Part shown: piece after piece, positions 35,378-44,892 of the stretch
How the letters are laid out: the number at the start of each line of letters is the position of its first letter
Position numbering within the stretch: the stretch's first letter is position 1
NCBI GenBank assembly: GCA_037447655.1
Contig: JBBHKE010001928.1
Location: forward strand, 1 to 50,160
DNA length: 50,160 nucleotides
Origin: Zygnema cylindricum
Taxonomy: Eukaryota > Streptophyta > Zygnematophyceae > Zygnematales > Zygnemataceae
Direction: 5' to 3'
Program-made: the position numbers and the translations under genes
Notes under the pieces: model-generated
Databases searched by the model: none
The model's input: the letters and a program-made list of their open reading frames with translations, nothing else
What the model was told of the DNA's origin: nothing

Positions 35378-35939
35378 AACTTCATTCATAAAATAAAATT
35401 GCATGTGCACATCAACGATTCCCCATTACCAAGTGAAAAACAATGAATTGCCACTAGAACTGAAGGCTTTTGAGTATTTCTTTAGGTTCAACACCAAAAT
35501 ATGTTCATTTCCCAACCCACATAACTTCTGGAGTTTTGATTCGCAAATTCCAAACTTGGTGAGATGATAAAGAACGCTTTGAAGTACTCGAAATACAAAT
35601 AACTCGGATTTTCCTGACATAAATAGACTAAGCTATAACATTACATAGCCCCATGGCTCACCAGCCGAAAAAATAGTCATTGTGATGAATAGAGAGGAAA
35701 CCAAAGTCAGAATTACGAAAAGAAATGACTAGTCTTAAAAAAAAGAACTAAAAGAACAAAATATTTACAAAATAAGGAGCTTAAAAATGAAAAGGCACAG
35801 AAAACATTGTTTTCTTACATTGCAACTACAACAAGGTTTCATAAAGTGCGAGAATTGAGAGAAAGGGAGATAGAGCGAGAAAGAGAGGGACAGAGAGAGG
35901 GTGAGAGAATGTGGGAAAGGAGATAAAAATAAAGGGAGA
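35378..35939. repeat. 562-bp direct repeat, copy A
   Basis: It is nearly identical to 44331-44892, with only a handful of substitutions seen by eye. The shared block starts at AACTTCATTCATAAAATA and ends in AAAGGGAGA. Each copy runs into a purine tract that then differs. A minus-strand open frame of 64 codons is conserved in both but matches nothing recognised. Confidence 0.9.
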
Positions 35940-36330
35940 AAAACGAGGGAAAAAAATGAGGGGAAAAAACCGAGGGAAAAGACGAGAGAAATAAAGAGAA
36001 AAAAAAGAAAAAAATAAAACAAACTGAATAAAGAAAAGGAGAGGTCAAAAAGAGCGCAAAGAAGACGGAAAAAAACGAAGAAAAAAATGAGGGAAAAAAT
36101 GGGAGAAAAAAAAAAGAGCAAAAAGAAAGCTTGGAAGGATAAAAGGGAACAAATTTGGATGAGCGGAAGAGAAATAGGATAGAATTAGAAAACAAAAAAA
36201 GAGAAAAGTAAGGATAAAAAAAAAAACAGAGGAAGAGAAAGAAGAGAAAGGGAAAAAGATGGAGAAAGGGGAATAAAGAGAAAAAATAAAAAAAAATTGA
36301 CGAGGAACAAAGAGAAAAACAGAGAGAAAC
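35850..36330. repeat. Purine-rich low-complexity tract
   Basis: Plus-strand GAGAGA and AAAAGA-rich sequence follows copy A of the 562-bp repeat. A CCCCAAAAA-rich stretch follows at 36340-36470. The missing C-terminal exons of the SLP1-like gene should begin around here but none is recognisable. Long Phe/Ser/Leu-rich minus-strand open frames are composition artefacts. Confidence 0.85.
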
Positions 36331-36505
36331 ACACTTGCCCCAAAACCCCGAAAAGTCATCGTCAAAACCGCGCAGAAAAGCCCCAAAAAGCCCAAAAAAA
36401 CTTCAAAAAACGCCCCAAAAAACCCAGAAAAAAGCGCAAAAAAAAACCCCCAAAAAAAAACTGAAAAAAATCGGAAAACAGCCATTTTTCTCCTGTTGTA
36501 CTTAC

Positions 36506-39500
36506 AGTTCTTCGGTCCGTATCCGATTCGTATCTCCGGTGAGAATAAAGTCGACTCCAAACCACACTGTCGTACCCCTTTGTGGCCATATAGGGCATCT
36601 GTGTCGGCTCCCCTTTAGTATTCGTCTCTCCTCTCATCCATCGGCTCACCTCCATATTTAACCGATTTAAACCATATTGTACTGCAACAATAATAATAAT
36701 AAAAATGATAAAAACAAGTATATATAGTGAGTTTAATGGATTCAAACCGTATGGAGCTGCAAAAACGACAACATCCCAACTTTCATTTTTCCCAACTTCA
36801 TTTTCATAACAATGACAACGAACAATACCGAGACTGATACTGATAATACCGATACTGATACCAAAAAAAACCAATATCGATAATACGATACAGATACCAA
36901 AAATACCGATACTGATACCGTTGACACCGACACCACTACTGATATTGATTATACTGATACTGATAATATCAATAGCAATACCAATAGCACCAACACCAAT
37001 AAAAACACTGATACCCATAATACTGACACCGATAATTCTGAAACTTACACCTGTACTCCTAGTACCCACACCGATGCCAATAACACCCACACCAATACCG
37101 ATAACGATACCGATAACAACACCGATATCGGTTCCAATATACTCGATACCGATTCCAATATACTAGATACCAATAGTATTTACAAATACCGATAGTATTT
37201 ACATATACATACACACACACACACACACACAAAAAAAAAAACGGAAAGAAGGAGCTTACCATGATGAGGCAAGACTCCTCCATGGCAAAAGAGAGAGTCG
37301 TCGACCTGAAGGACCACCCCACATCGTGACAGCTGTAGGGCTAAGGGCCCTCCCGGTTGAAAAAGCATCGTTCTCGCCCTCTGACTCTTGTGAGTCTGTC
37401 AAAAGAAAGAAAGAAAGAAAAACAAAGAGAGTTAGTAAGGAACCAGTGATCTTCAAAAACAAAAAACCACAGTTCTCACCCTCTGACACTTGTGAGTCTG
37501 TCACAATTTAATGAGGAGCCAGTGATCTTCGAAGACAAAAAATCATCGTTCTCGCACTCTTAACTCTTGTGAGATTAAATCAAATCAAATATATAAAATA
37601 AATAAAAGGAGTTAAATAATAAATAAGTAACGAAAAAAAAAGGAGTGAAAGTCAATCCAGTCAATGAGTCAACCTCACCATAACCTTCAAAGACAACCTC
37701 CAAATAACATGAAACATATATAATTTAAAACAAAATATTGAATTTCCTTCAAAAACATGAAATGAAAAAAATCCAAAACCAAAATGAATACCAAAAAAAA
37801 CAAAACCAAAACTAGCCAGGCATAAACATACCCAACATAAAAAGTCAAAACAAAAACCAAAACAAAAAACCAAAACAAAAACCGATCATATATACATACA
37901 TACATACATACATCTATACCTGTATAGGATTCCATCTCCAGCCCAAAGCCGAAGGCCGCCTCCTCGAATTTCTAAGTTCCCGAGCTTCCTTCCACCAATG
38001 GATAAACGCCGACTCCCAGTCGCCTCCGTGAGAATCCGTACAAAAACGGACAAACTGTTCACATTCCACATAGGCATCGTCCGTCACAAATCGGTAGTCT
38101 CCCTCCACATTCATCGTCTCATGGTTTCCATTCACCTGACGAAAGAATTGAAAAAATCGTGCATATAAGTAAATAAGTCAACAGGTAAACCCTAAAAATC
38201 CGAAAACCCAAAAAAAAACCTAAAAACCCCTTTAAAGGCCTAAGAAACCCTAGAACCCTAAAAACCCTAAAAAACCCAGAGAAAACCTTAAAAATAAAAA
38301 TAAAACAGATGATAAGCAAGTAAACTTTATTTTTTCTCTCCCTCCCCCCCACTGACATAGTAGACTTTCCCGTTGGATCTGGCTCAATCCTCCCTCCTCT
38401 CCCTCCCCCCTGCCCCTCTCTATCTCTCCCTCTCCACCCCTGATTTGGTAGACTGGCCCCATACATCTAGCTCCCTCCACGCTCCTCCCTCCTCCCTCCC
38501 TTTCTCCTCTCCCTCTCACCCACTGACCTGGTAAACTGCCCCATTGAATCTGGCTCCCTCCATCCTCCTCTCCCTCCACCCTTCCGCTCTCCCTCCCACC
38601 CACTGACCTGGTAAACTGCCCCATTATTCTCTCCCTCCGCGCTTCCGCTCTCCCTTTCTCTCTCTCCCACTCCGCCACACACCTAATGCATCTGGCTCCT
38701 TCCTCCCTCGTCTCTCCCTCCTCTTCCTCCTCCCTCCCTCCCTCTCTCTCTCGCTCCCACCCACTGACCTGGTACACCGCCCCATTATGCCTCGCAGCCT
38801 CGATTTGCAGATGTCGAATAAGTGACATTATTGCTATTTCGTCTCCTCCTCGGTCCAAAACATCTCCCACCTGTACCAATATCTGTTCACCACCCAAAAA
38901 AAAAGAAAAAAAGAAAAAAAATGTTGAAAAATGAAAGATTTTGTCGAAGTGACAATGCGAGGTTTTGTCAAGAAAACACAAGAGGTTTTGGTTAAGAAAA
39001 AATGAGAGGTTCTGTTAAGAATGAGAGGTTTGGATAAAAAAAAATGGAAAAAAATTGTTAAGAAAAAACAACAAATGAAAGATTTTGTCAAATAAAAAAT
39101 GAAAATTGAGTCATTGTTAACTATCAGTCTTCATGAATATTCTAAGACCAATTTATAAGTGTTTTGAGACAGGTCTACAGTTGAGAAAAACGGAAAATTG
39201 ATCCATATTGTTATTCCTTTTTCAGATTTTTTTAAAACTTTTGTGAGACTGATTTCAATATCGTTTCAAATAAAAAAACAAATATAAGATTTAGGTATCC
39301 TTACTGCGGCGCTTCCCACCCATCACATCTGACTATCCCACATGAGAATATCGTCAACTAATTAAAAAAAGTGAAACAAAGTTATTAGTGATAATAAGTG
39401 ATACAAAGTCAAATACAAACATAAATGGATAATAAGAATAAGTGAATTTCTCACCAAAGCCCTTCCACCCATCTCATATTGCCGTCGACAATGAGAACAT

Positions 39501-42500
39501 CAACAACTAATCAAAATAAGCGAAACAAAGATATGTAAAAGGAAATATAGACATAAGTGTAATAATAAGAATAAGTAAATAAATTTCTCACATAAGCTCT
39601 TGCCACCCATCTTATCTGGCTCTGGTTACTGAGAGTATCGACAAAATTAGTGAAATAAAGATATGTAAAGGTAAATATAATAATTAAATGTAATCAGAAG
39701 AATAAGTAAGTCTTACCGAAGCTCTCCCCACCCATCTCATCTGGCCGTCGTTGCTGAGAACTCCGGCCAATTGGAGGGCTGCAACCGCCTTGTCCCAATC
39801 TCCATGGAGATCACCAACTGCACATATTAACTTTTACTGTAGGTCAGTTTTTTTCCCAGTTCCTCTCTCTCTCTCTCTCTCACGCTCATTCTTTCCCAGT
39901 CAATATCTCCTGCTCATTCTCTCCTGCGATCTCTCTCACACTCTGTCAATCTTTCTAAATCACTCTCTCAATTTCCCTCATTCTCTCTCTCCCACAATCT
40001 CCCTCCCACTCACCACTCTCCCTCTCTCTCTTTTTCTATCTCTATCTCTCTCTCTTTCACCTCTCTCCCAAGTGTCACATCTCCCATATCAGACCTCCCC
40101 CCCCCCTCCCCCCTCTCCCTCTCAACCTCTCTTCTCATTCTCTCTTCTCGTTCTCTCTCACTTCGCACTCTCTCTTCTCACCCCCTATCCCTCCTCTCGC
40201 GCATCTCTATCCCTTCATTCTCTTCTCTCACCTCTATCTCTTCTCTCTGTTCTCTTCCTCCCTTCTCCCTTCACTCCCTCTCTTTCTCACTTTTCCTTCT
40301 CTCATCACTCTCCTCTACCTCCATCTCCTCTCCCTTCCTTTCTTCTCTTCCTCCCTCCCTCCCTCGCTTCTCTCTCAAGTCTCTCATCCCCACTAGCTCT
40401 CCCTCCCTCCCTCACTTCTCTCTCGAATATATCGTCCTCACTCTCCCTCCCTCCGGCCCTCTCTCCCTCCCTTCGTTCGCTTCTATCCTTCCTCCCACCC
40501 TCCACTCTCGCTTCTACCACTTCTCCCTCTTCTCCTGAATCTCTCTTCTCTCCCTTCATCCCTGTCTCTCCTTTCTCCATCCTTCCCCTGCCTCTCTCAA
40601 CACTCTTCTACCCCTCCCTCCCTTTTTACTCTCTTGTCTTTCTCGTCCTTTCCCCACTCCATCCCTCCATTTCTTCTCTCCCTCCCTCTGATCTCTCGCT
40701 CTATCCCACCACCTCTCTCTGTCCCTCACTCTCCTCTCTCTGTCCCCCACTCTCCTCTCCGTCCACACCTCTCCCTCCCCTCCCTCCCTTCTCTCCCTCT
40801 CTCACCAACTCAATGCCTCCCACTATCCCTCTTTCTAAAATTTCTGTACATTCCTGTCCCTGCCGGTGTAAATGAAATTTTCCAGAATCAGTTTTATAAT
40901 TCTACAAGTTTATACATTTACAATTGAACAGTGTTGCGCAGAAAAACTGAAACTGTACTCCCTTCCCTTCAAACACCATTATTTCCCCATCTCCTTCCTT
41001 CTGACAATGCAGTACCTTTACGACATTACTGAGAGAATTTTACACCAATTACAAAACAATTTTGACATGAATTTCAAACAGTTTTAAGACAAACTTTCAA
41101 AGCACCCTGGAGACCCTTTGAAAGTACCTTCAAGCCAAATTGAAGGCACTATACTTAGCAGTTTTTCCTTTAGCAAAGATAGACATCAAAAGCTCTCACG
41201 TGCAAAAAAACCCAAAAATTGAAGACAATAGCTGACTTTTAAGACAATCTCAACACACTTCTAAGGCAATTTCAAGACATTTTCAGGGCATTTTTCTTAA
41301 GATTTTTTAAAAAAGACATCAACAATAGTACTTGCGAGAACTCAATAAGACACTTGTAAGATAAATTTCGAAACACTTTGAAGACTCATAAAAGACAAAC
41401 TTACGACATTTTCAAGTATTGTTCTTAATGGTTTTTTCTTTTTGAAGAAAAGACAAAAGCTCATACTTGCGAGCACTTGATCCCTTATATTTTGAGAACA
41501 ACTTGCAATCTTTAAGACAAACTTCAAAGACACCTTACGCACTTCTAAGATACTTTCTAGGCACTTTTAAGACTATTCACACACTTTTGAGACATTTTTT
41601 TAAAACACTCAAAAAAGAGATCAGAAAACTCATACTTACAAGCACTCAATTCCTCCACTTAAACAGTATAAGACAGTTTTAAGACAATCGTAACACAGCA
41701 CTTTCAACACACTGTTAACACACTATTAACACAATTTTGAGACATATTTAGCACATTCTTAAGTTTTTTCAAAGAAAGAAATAAAAACTCTTACTTGCAA
41801 GCACTCGATTCCCTCCACTGCTGACACTAAAGGGCGGATTTGAGGGGCCCTTTTCTCCAACTTTTAATCTATGACTTAAAAAGTCAATGGAGAGGGCAGA
41901 CGCTCCCGAAACTCCTCTCTCTACAGAATTTTGAATTCCCCATGCTGAGCTGTTTTTGTCGTTTTCAAAAAAATTGTCGTTTTCTGTGCTTTTCCCTGTC
42001 TTCGTCGACGAGGGCTCCACCAACGCCCCTGTGACGTCACATTTTCCTGCTGCCACGTGGCAGTTTTTGGCGCCTTTGTCCCAGAGGAATGCCAACTGTA
42101 AAAACTCATTTTGAAAGGCTCTCCGGGAAGACAAGTTCCCGAAGCTTCCCGGAAGGTCCTCTTTCAGCGGATTTGAATGCGGCTTCCAGGAAGCTTCCGG
42201 TCCAAGAAGAGAGGAGAGAAGAAGACCAGCTTTCTTTAACCTATGGGAGTATTTAAGATTAGAAGTTGAGCTGGAGTCTCTTTGGAAGCAGGGAGAGGAA
42301 GAGGAAAAGGTGGACGAGGAGAAGGGGGAGGAGGAGGAGGAGGAGGAGGAGGAGGAGAGAAGTTTGGTAGAAGGAGGAGAGGTTCTAAAGCGTCCGGTTT
42401 CTAAAATGGATTGGAAGGACCAATCAGCTTCTTGGACTCGTCCAGCTTCAACTGAAGAAAGAGAGGAAGACCATTGGAGAGCCGCCATGTATAAAGAAAG

Positions 42501-42701
42501 TTGAAGATCTTGACAGCTTGCAGAGGAAGAAGACAAAAAAGAAGGAGACGAAGGCAGAGAAGATGAACGAAGAGTCCGGATACCAGCTCCGTGTTTCATT
42601 AAGGAGATCTCTCTCACGTGTGGGAAAGTGGACGCCATGGAGACATCCCTCGGAGGGGGAGGGAGGCGGCGATGGGCGTCCTGTGACGCCAGATTTGGCA
42701 T
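36506..42701 (-). CDS. SLP1: SLP1-like phosphatase (Shewanella-like PPP family), C-terminus missing
   Basis: This is a metal-dependent phosphoprotein phosphatase of the Shewanella-like group; plant SLP1 acts in the chloroplast. Six exons join in phase to 550 residues: 42701-41795, 39817-39717, 38882-38769, 38135-37920, 37395-37260 and 36681-36506. Metal-site motifs are visible: GDLHGD (304-309), GDVLDRGG (342-349), GNHE (377-380) and CHGG (483-486, His 484). SLP1-type blocks include PGGPLALQLSR and GYDSVVWSRLYS. Exon 1 carries a Ser-rich N-terminus of about 300 residues, consistent with a transit peptide plus a variable region; the start may instead be Met22 (MASTF). The last visible donor is GTAAGTAC at 36505. 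The C-terminal exon(s), expected to carry a GHTPQ-type metal-ligand motif, are not found. Confidence 0.88.
36651..36765 (-). repeat. Duplicate of the exon 6 5'-edge/acceptor in SLP1 intron 5
   Basis: The authentic exon 6 start, sense TTGCAG then TACAATATGGTTTAAATCGG (start 36681), is echoed about 76 bp upstream at 36729-36763 as TTGCAG then CTCCATACGGTTTGAATCC. The copy includes both acceptor and first coding bases. Confidence 0.7.
36808..37200. repeat. Degenerate ACCGATACTGAT minisatellite in SLP1 intron 5
   Basis: Nearly 400 bp of hexamer-like variants on ACCGATACTGATA, AATACC and AACACC. An (AC)n run follows at about 37209-37230. Open frames through it are repetitive artefacts. Confidence 0.85.
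37366..37585 (-). repeat. Copies of the exon 5 5'-edge/acceptor in SLP1 intron 4
   Basis: The authentic junction, sense TTGACAG then ACTCACAAGAGTCAGAGG (exon start 37395), is echoed at 37475-37505 (ACAGACTCACAAGTGTCAGA) and more weakly at 37551-37582 (TCTCACAAGAGTTAAGAG). An AGCCAGTGATCTTCxAAxAC segment is also repeated between them (about 37443 and 37516). Confidence 0.75.
37890..37912. repeat. (TACA)n microsatellite beside the exon 4 donor
   Basis: About five TACA units lie just inside intron 4, immediately after the exon 4 donor GTATAG in sense order. Confidence 0.85.
38180..38295. repeat. Degenerate plant-telomere-like CCCTAAA repeats in intron 3
   Basis: AACCCTAAAAA, AACCCTAGAACCCTAAAA and related units recur irregularly. 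This resembles interstitial CCCTAAA sequence but contains no perfect long array. Confidence 0.55.
38349..38790 (-). repeat. Array of exon 3 3'-edge/donor copies in SLP1 intron 3
   Basis: The authentic junction, sense AATGGGGCGGTGTACCAG then GTCAGTGGG (ending 38761), is echoed at 38600-38627 and 38520-38545 with AATGGGGCAGTTTACCAG plus GTCAGTGGG. More diverged copies lie at 38437-38466 and 38349-38378. Spacing is about 161, 80, 83 and 88 bp. Sequence between copies is GA-rich on the sense strand. Confidence 0.85.
39299..39768 (-). repeat. Array of exon 2 3'-edge/donor copies in SLP1 intron 2
   Basis: The authentic exon 2 end, sense CAGATGAGATGGGTGGGGAG then GTAAGAC, is echoed at 39585-39642, 39449-39506 and 39299-39355. 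Each has ATxxGATGGGTGGxAxxGC followed by a GTGAG or GTAAG donor. Spacing is about 125, 136 and 150 bp. Intervening intron sequence is also repeated (AATAAGAATAAGT, GAAACAAAG). Confidence 0.85.
39865..40845. repeat. CT-rich (sense GA-rich) tract in SLP1 intron 1
   Basis: Nearly 1 kb of plus-strand CTCTCTCC and CCCTCCCT sequence. A 374-codon Ser/Pro/Leu open frame through it is a composition artefact. Confidence 0.9.
41189..41820 (-). repeat. Array of exon 1 3'-edge/donor copies in SLP1 intron 1
   Basis: The authentic junction, sense GAGTGCTTGCAAGTAAGAG (ending 41788), is echoed at 41629-41660 (GAGTGCTTGTAAGTATGAG), 41460-41485 (AAGTGCTCGCAAGTATGAG) and 41327-41346 (GAGTTCTCGCAAGTACTA). A weaker fifth copy is near 41190. 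Spacing is about 157, 173 and 134 bp. Each copy is followed by similar AAGACA- and TTTxAACAC-rich intron sequence, so the tandem unit spans exon edge plus intron. Confidence 0.8.
42327..42356. repeat. (GGA)n microsatellite encoding a poly-Ser run in SLP1 exon 1
   Basis: About ten GGA triplets on the plus strand read as serine codons on the minus strand. They lie in the low-complexity N-terminal region around residues 112-135. Length variation would change only the serine run. Confidence 0.85.
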
Positions 42702-44330
42702 ACGAGGGTCATGGATGAAAAACCTGGTTTCTTTTCTAGTTATGAGAACCTAACCCTAACCCTAATTTGGACCTGTAACGGCGAACCGAACCTTAACCCT
42801 AACTTCGACCTTAGCCCTAATTTTTTCAACTGCAACGGGGAAGAGAACGGATAAGTTATTTTGATTGAAATTTCAGGAACTGGAAATGGAATTATGATTT
42901 TTTTTTTCTAGTGGAAAAGTACAGCAATAAGATAAAAATACTTCCGTACTGTATTTTTAGACGGCTCTAAGATACTGTAATCGCCGTGCAAAACCACACG
43001 TTTGAATTGTCGGCTGACTTGTGTGCGAAACTGGACGTACTATAAGAGCGTACGGAATCCATGAAGTCTGTACAATACTGTATTTTTAGGACATATTTAG
43101 GATACTGACTGTGCGTTATCGCACGTATGATGGCGGTTGACGCGTGTGAGAAACAGCGACACAAATCTGCGCGGGCGGTCAGAACCACGTAAACTGCACG
43201 AGGATGATTTTCAAGGATCTATACGCGAGGTCGTCTGGACTTTGCACGAAAATTTGACACGTGTGAGAGCCTACGTCGGTAGGACGGCAGGGAGCTGTCA
43301 CGTGAATGACGGGTGGCGGAAGCAACTGCGCGGCTGTAAATTGAGTTTGGGAGATTTTTTGTGGAGGTTGAAAATTGCTTCATAAAAGACCATTTGACAG
43401 CCGTAAGATTACTCCATGAAGGAGCCGATCTCTGCCACGTGGATATATCCACGTGCCTGTATTGTTGTCTGATTTTGAAAGTACGGAGTGCCAATTGTAC
43501 CATAGTATCAAAATCAGTGAGATTTGTGTGTTTGTACGGACTGCAAAAAGGACACGTGGAAGCAGTAAGACTGACTGACAACAACAACAAAAAATGTTTC
43601 TGCACGTGCATAAGGTGCACTTCCACACGAAAAAGAACTGGAAGAAGAGAATGTGCCACGTGCATATTTTCGAAACAGTAGACCAAGACTACACGAGAAC
43701 TTACGGCACTGTACTTTACGGTTCCCTACACTCGTCTGCAGACGAATCTTATACGAATTCAAGGCGAACTTCAAAAACATTTGGAACTAACGAATGTCGG
43801 TCTGATCCTGATACTCAGTGAGACGTCAGACGAATCGTGGACGGGATGTCTACCTAGTATGTTTGAGTATGTCTAAATAGCATACGTCTTTCCATGCCCA
43901 TTCCGTGAATTCAACAACTTACAGGATAATATGAACATAGAAACAGTATCGTAATTATATGACGACGGCAAATTGAAAATTGACATTTCCCCTGTCTGCC
44001 ATTCGTTAATTCGTTTGATTGCCGGCGGTTAGCAAAATCCAAAATTCAATTTCATCATAAACTTTCCAGTAATTACTGTGGATTTAAAGAACAATTAAGA
44101 CTTGAAACTTTTTTAGTTTTGTAAATTCTCGTACTTCACTCTTCTAAATGTGTGTCCCCATTTAATTGTACCTTAGGGTAAAGTTCCATCAGTCGAAAAG
44201 TGGGGTACACCGCCAATCGCTATTAGAGTATATAACGCCAATTCGGTGCCCTTTTTTCAAAAAAAAAAACCTGAAATACAATTAATAACGCTATTTAAGT
44301 ACGTGGACCATAATCTGCCACGTCTCAGGT
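42702..44330 (-). promoter_or_regulatory. Upstream region of SLP1-like gene with CACGTG cluster
   Basis: Seven perfect CACGTG hexamers (G-box core) lie within about 405 bp, at 43258, 43299, 43436, 43450, 43553, 43603 and 43657. Two of them form the 20-bp perfect palindrome CACGTGGATATATCCACGTG at 43436-43455. G-boxes bind bZIP and bHLH factors and are common in light-regulated plant promoters. The nearest lies about 560 bp upstream of the predicted ATG. Telomere-like CCTAACCCTAACCCTAA lies at 42747-42770. A roughly 140-bp tandem repeat with TACTGTATTTTTAG lies at 42945-43100. No gene was recognised. Confidence 0.45.
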
Positions 44331-44892
44331 AACTTCATTCATAAAATAAAATTGCATGTGCACATCAACGATTCCCCATTACCAAGTGAAAAAGAATGAA
44401 TTGCCACTAGAACTGAAGGCTTTTGAGTATTTCTTTAGGTTCAACACCAAAATATGTTCATTTCCCAACCCACATAACTTCTGGAGTTTTGATTCGCAAA
44501 TTCCAAACTTGGTGAGATGATAAAGAACGCTTTGAAGTACTCGAAATACAAATAACTCGGATTTTCCTGACATAAATAGACTAAGCTATAACATTACATA
44601 GCCCCATGGCTCACCAGCCGAAAAAATAGTCATTGTGATGAATAGAGAGGAAACCAAAGTCAGAATTACGAAAAGAAATGACTAGTCTTAAAAAAAAGAA
44701 CTAAAAGAACAAAATATTTACAAAATAAGGAGCTTAAAAATGAAAAGGCACAGAAAACATTGTTTTCTTACATTGCAACTAATACAAGGTTTCATAAAGT
44801 GCGAGAATAGAGAGAAAAGGAGATAGAGCGAGAAAGAGAGGGACAGAGAGAGGGTGAGAGAATGTGGGAAAGGAGATAAAAATAAAGGGAGA
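44331..44892. repeat. 562-bp direct repeat, copy B
   Basis: This is the second copy of 35378-35939, in the same orientation, 8953 bp away. The two copies bracket the entire visible SLP1-like gene. The flanks differ immediately outside the shared block on the left. Confidence 0.9.

Noticed and set aside
35426-35620. 64-codon minus-strand frame in the duplicated block as a possible receptor N-terminal exon
   Set aside because: It is duplicated intact at 44379-44573 but lacks a signal peptide, LRR consensus or N-cap motif.
18760-36500. Plus-strand WD40 exons for TAF5 within receptor introns
   Set aside because: I looked for GH..WD-type blades on the plus strand and saw none.
35765-36560. Overlapping Phe/Ser/Leu-rich minus-strand open frames
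   Set aside because: They are produced by the GA-rich tract; not membrane proteins despite their hydrophobic look.
39751-40875. 374-codon plus-strand open frame
   Set aside because: It starts inside exon 2 of the opposite-strand phosphatase and runs through a CT-rich intron tract; compositional artefact.
42967-43821. Overlapping 73-155-codon frames on both strands upstream of SLP1
   Set aside because: No recognisable domain, several frames overlap each other, and the region is better described by its motif cluster and tandem repeat.
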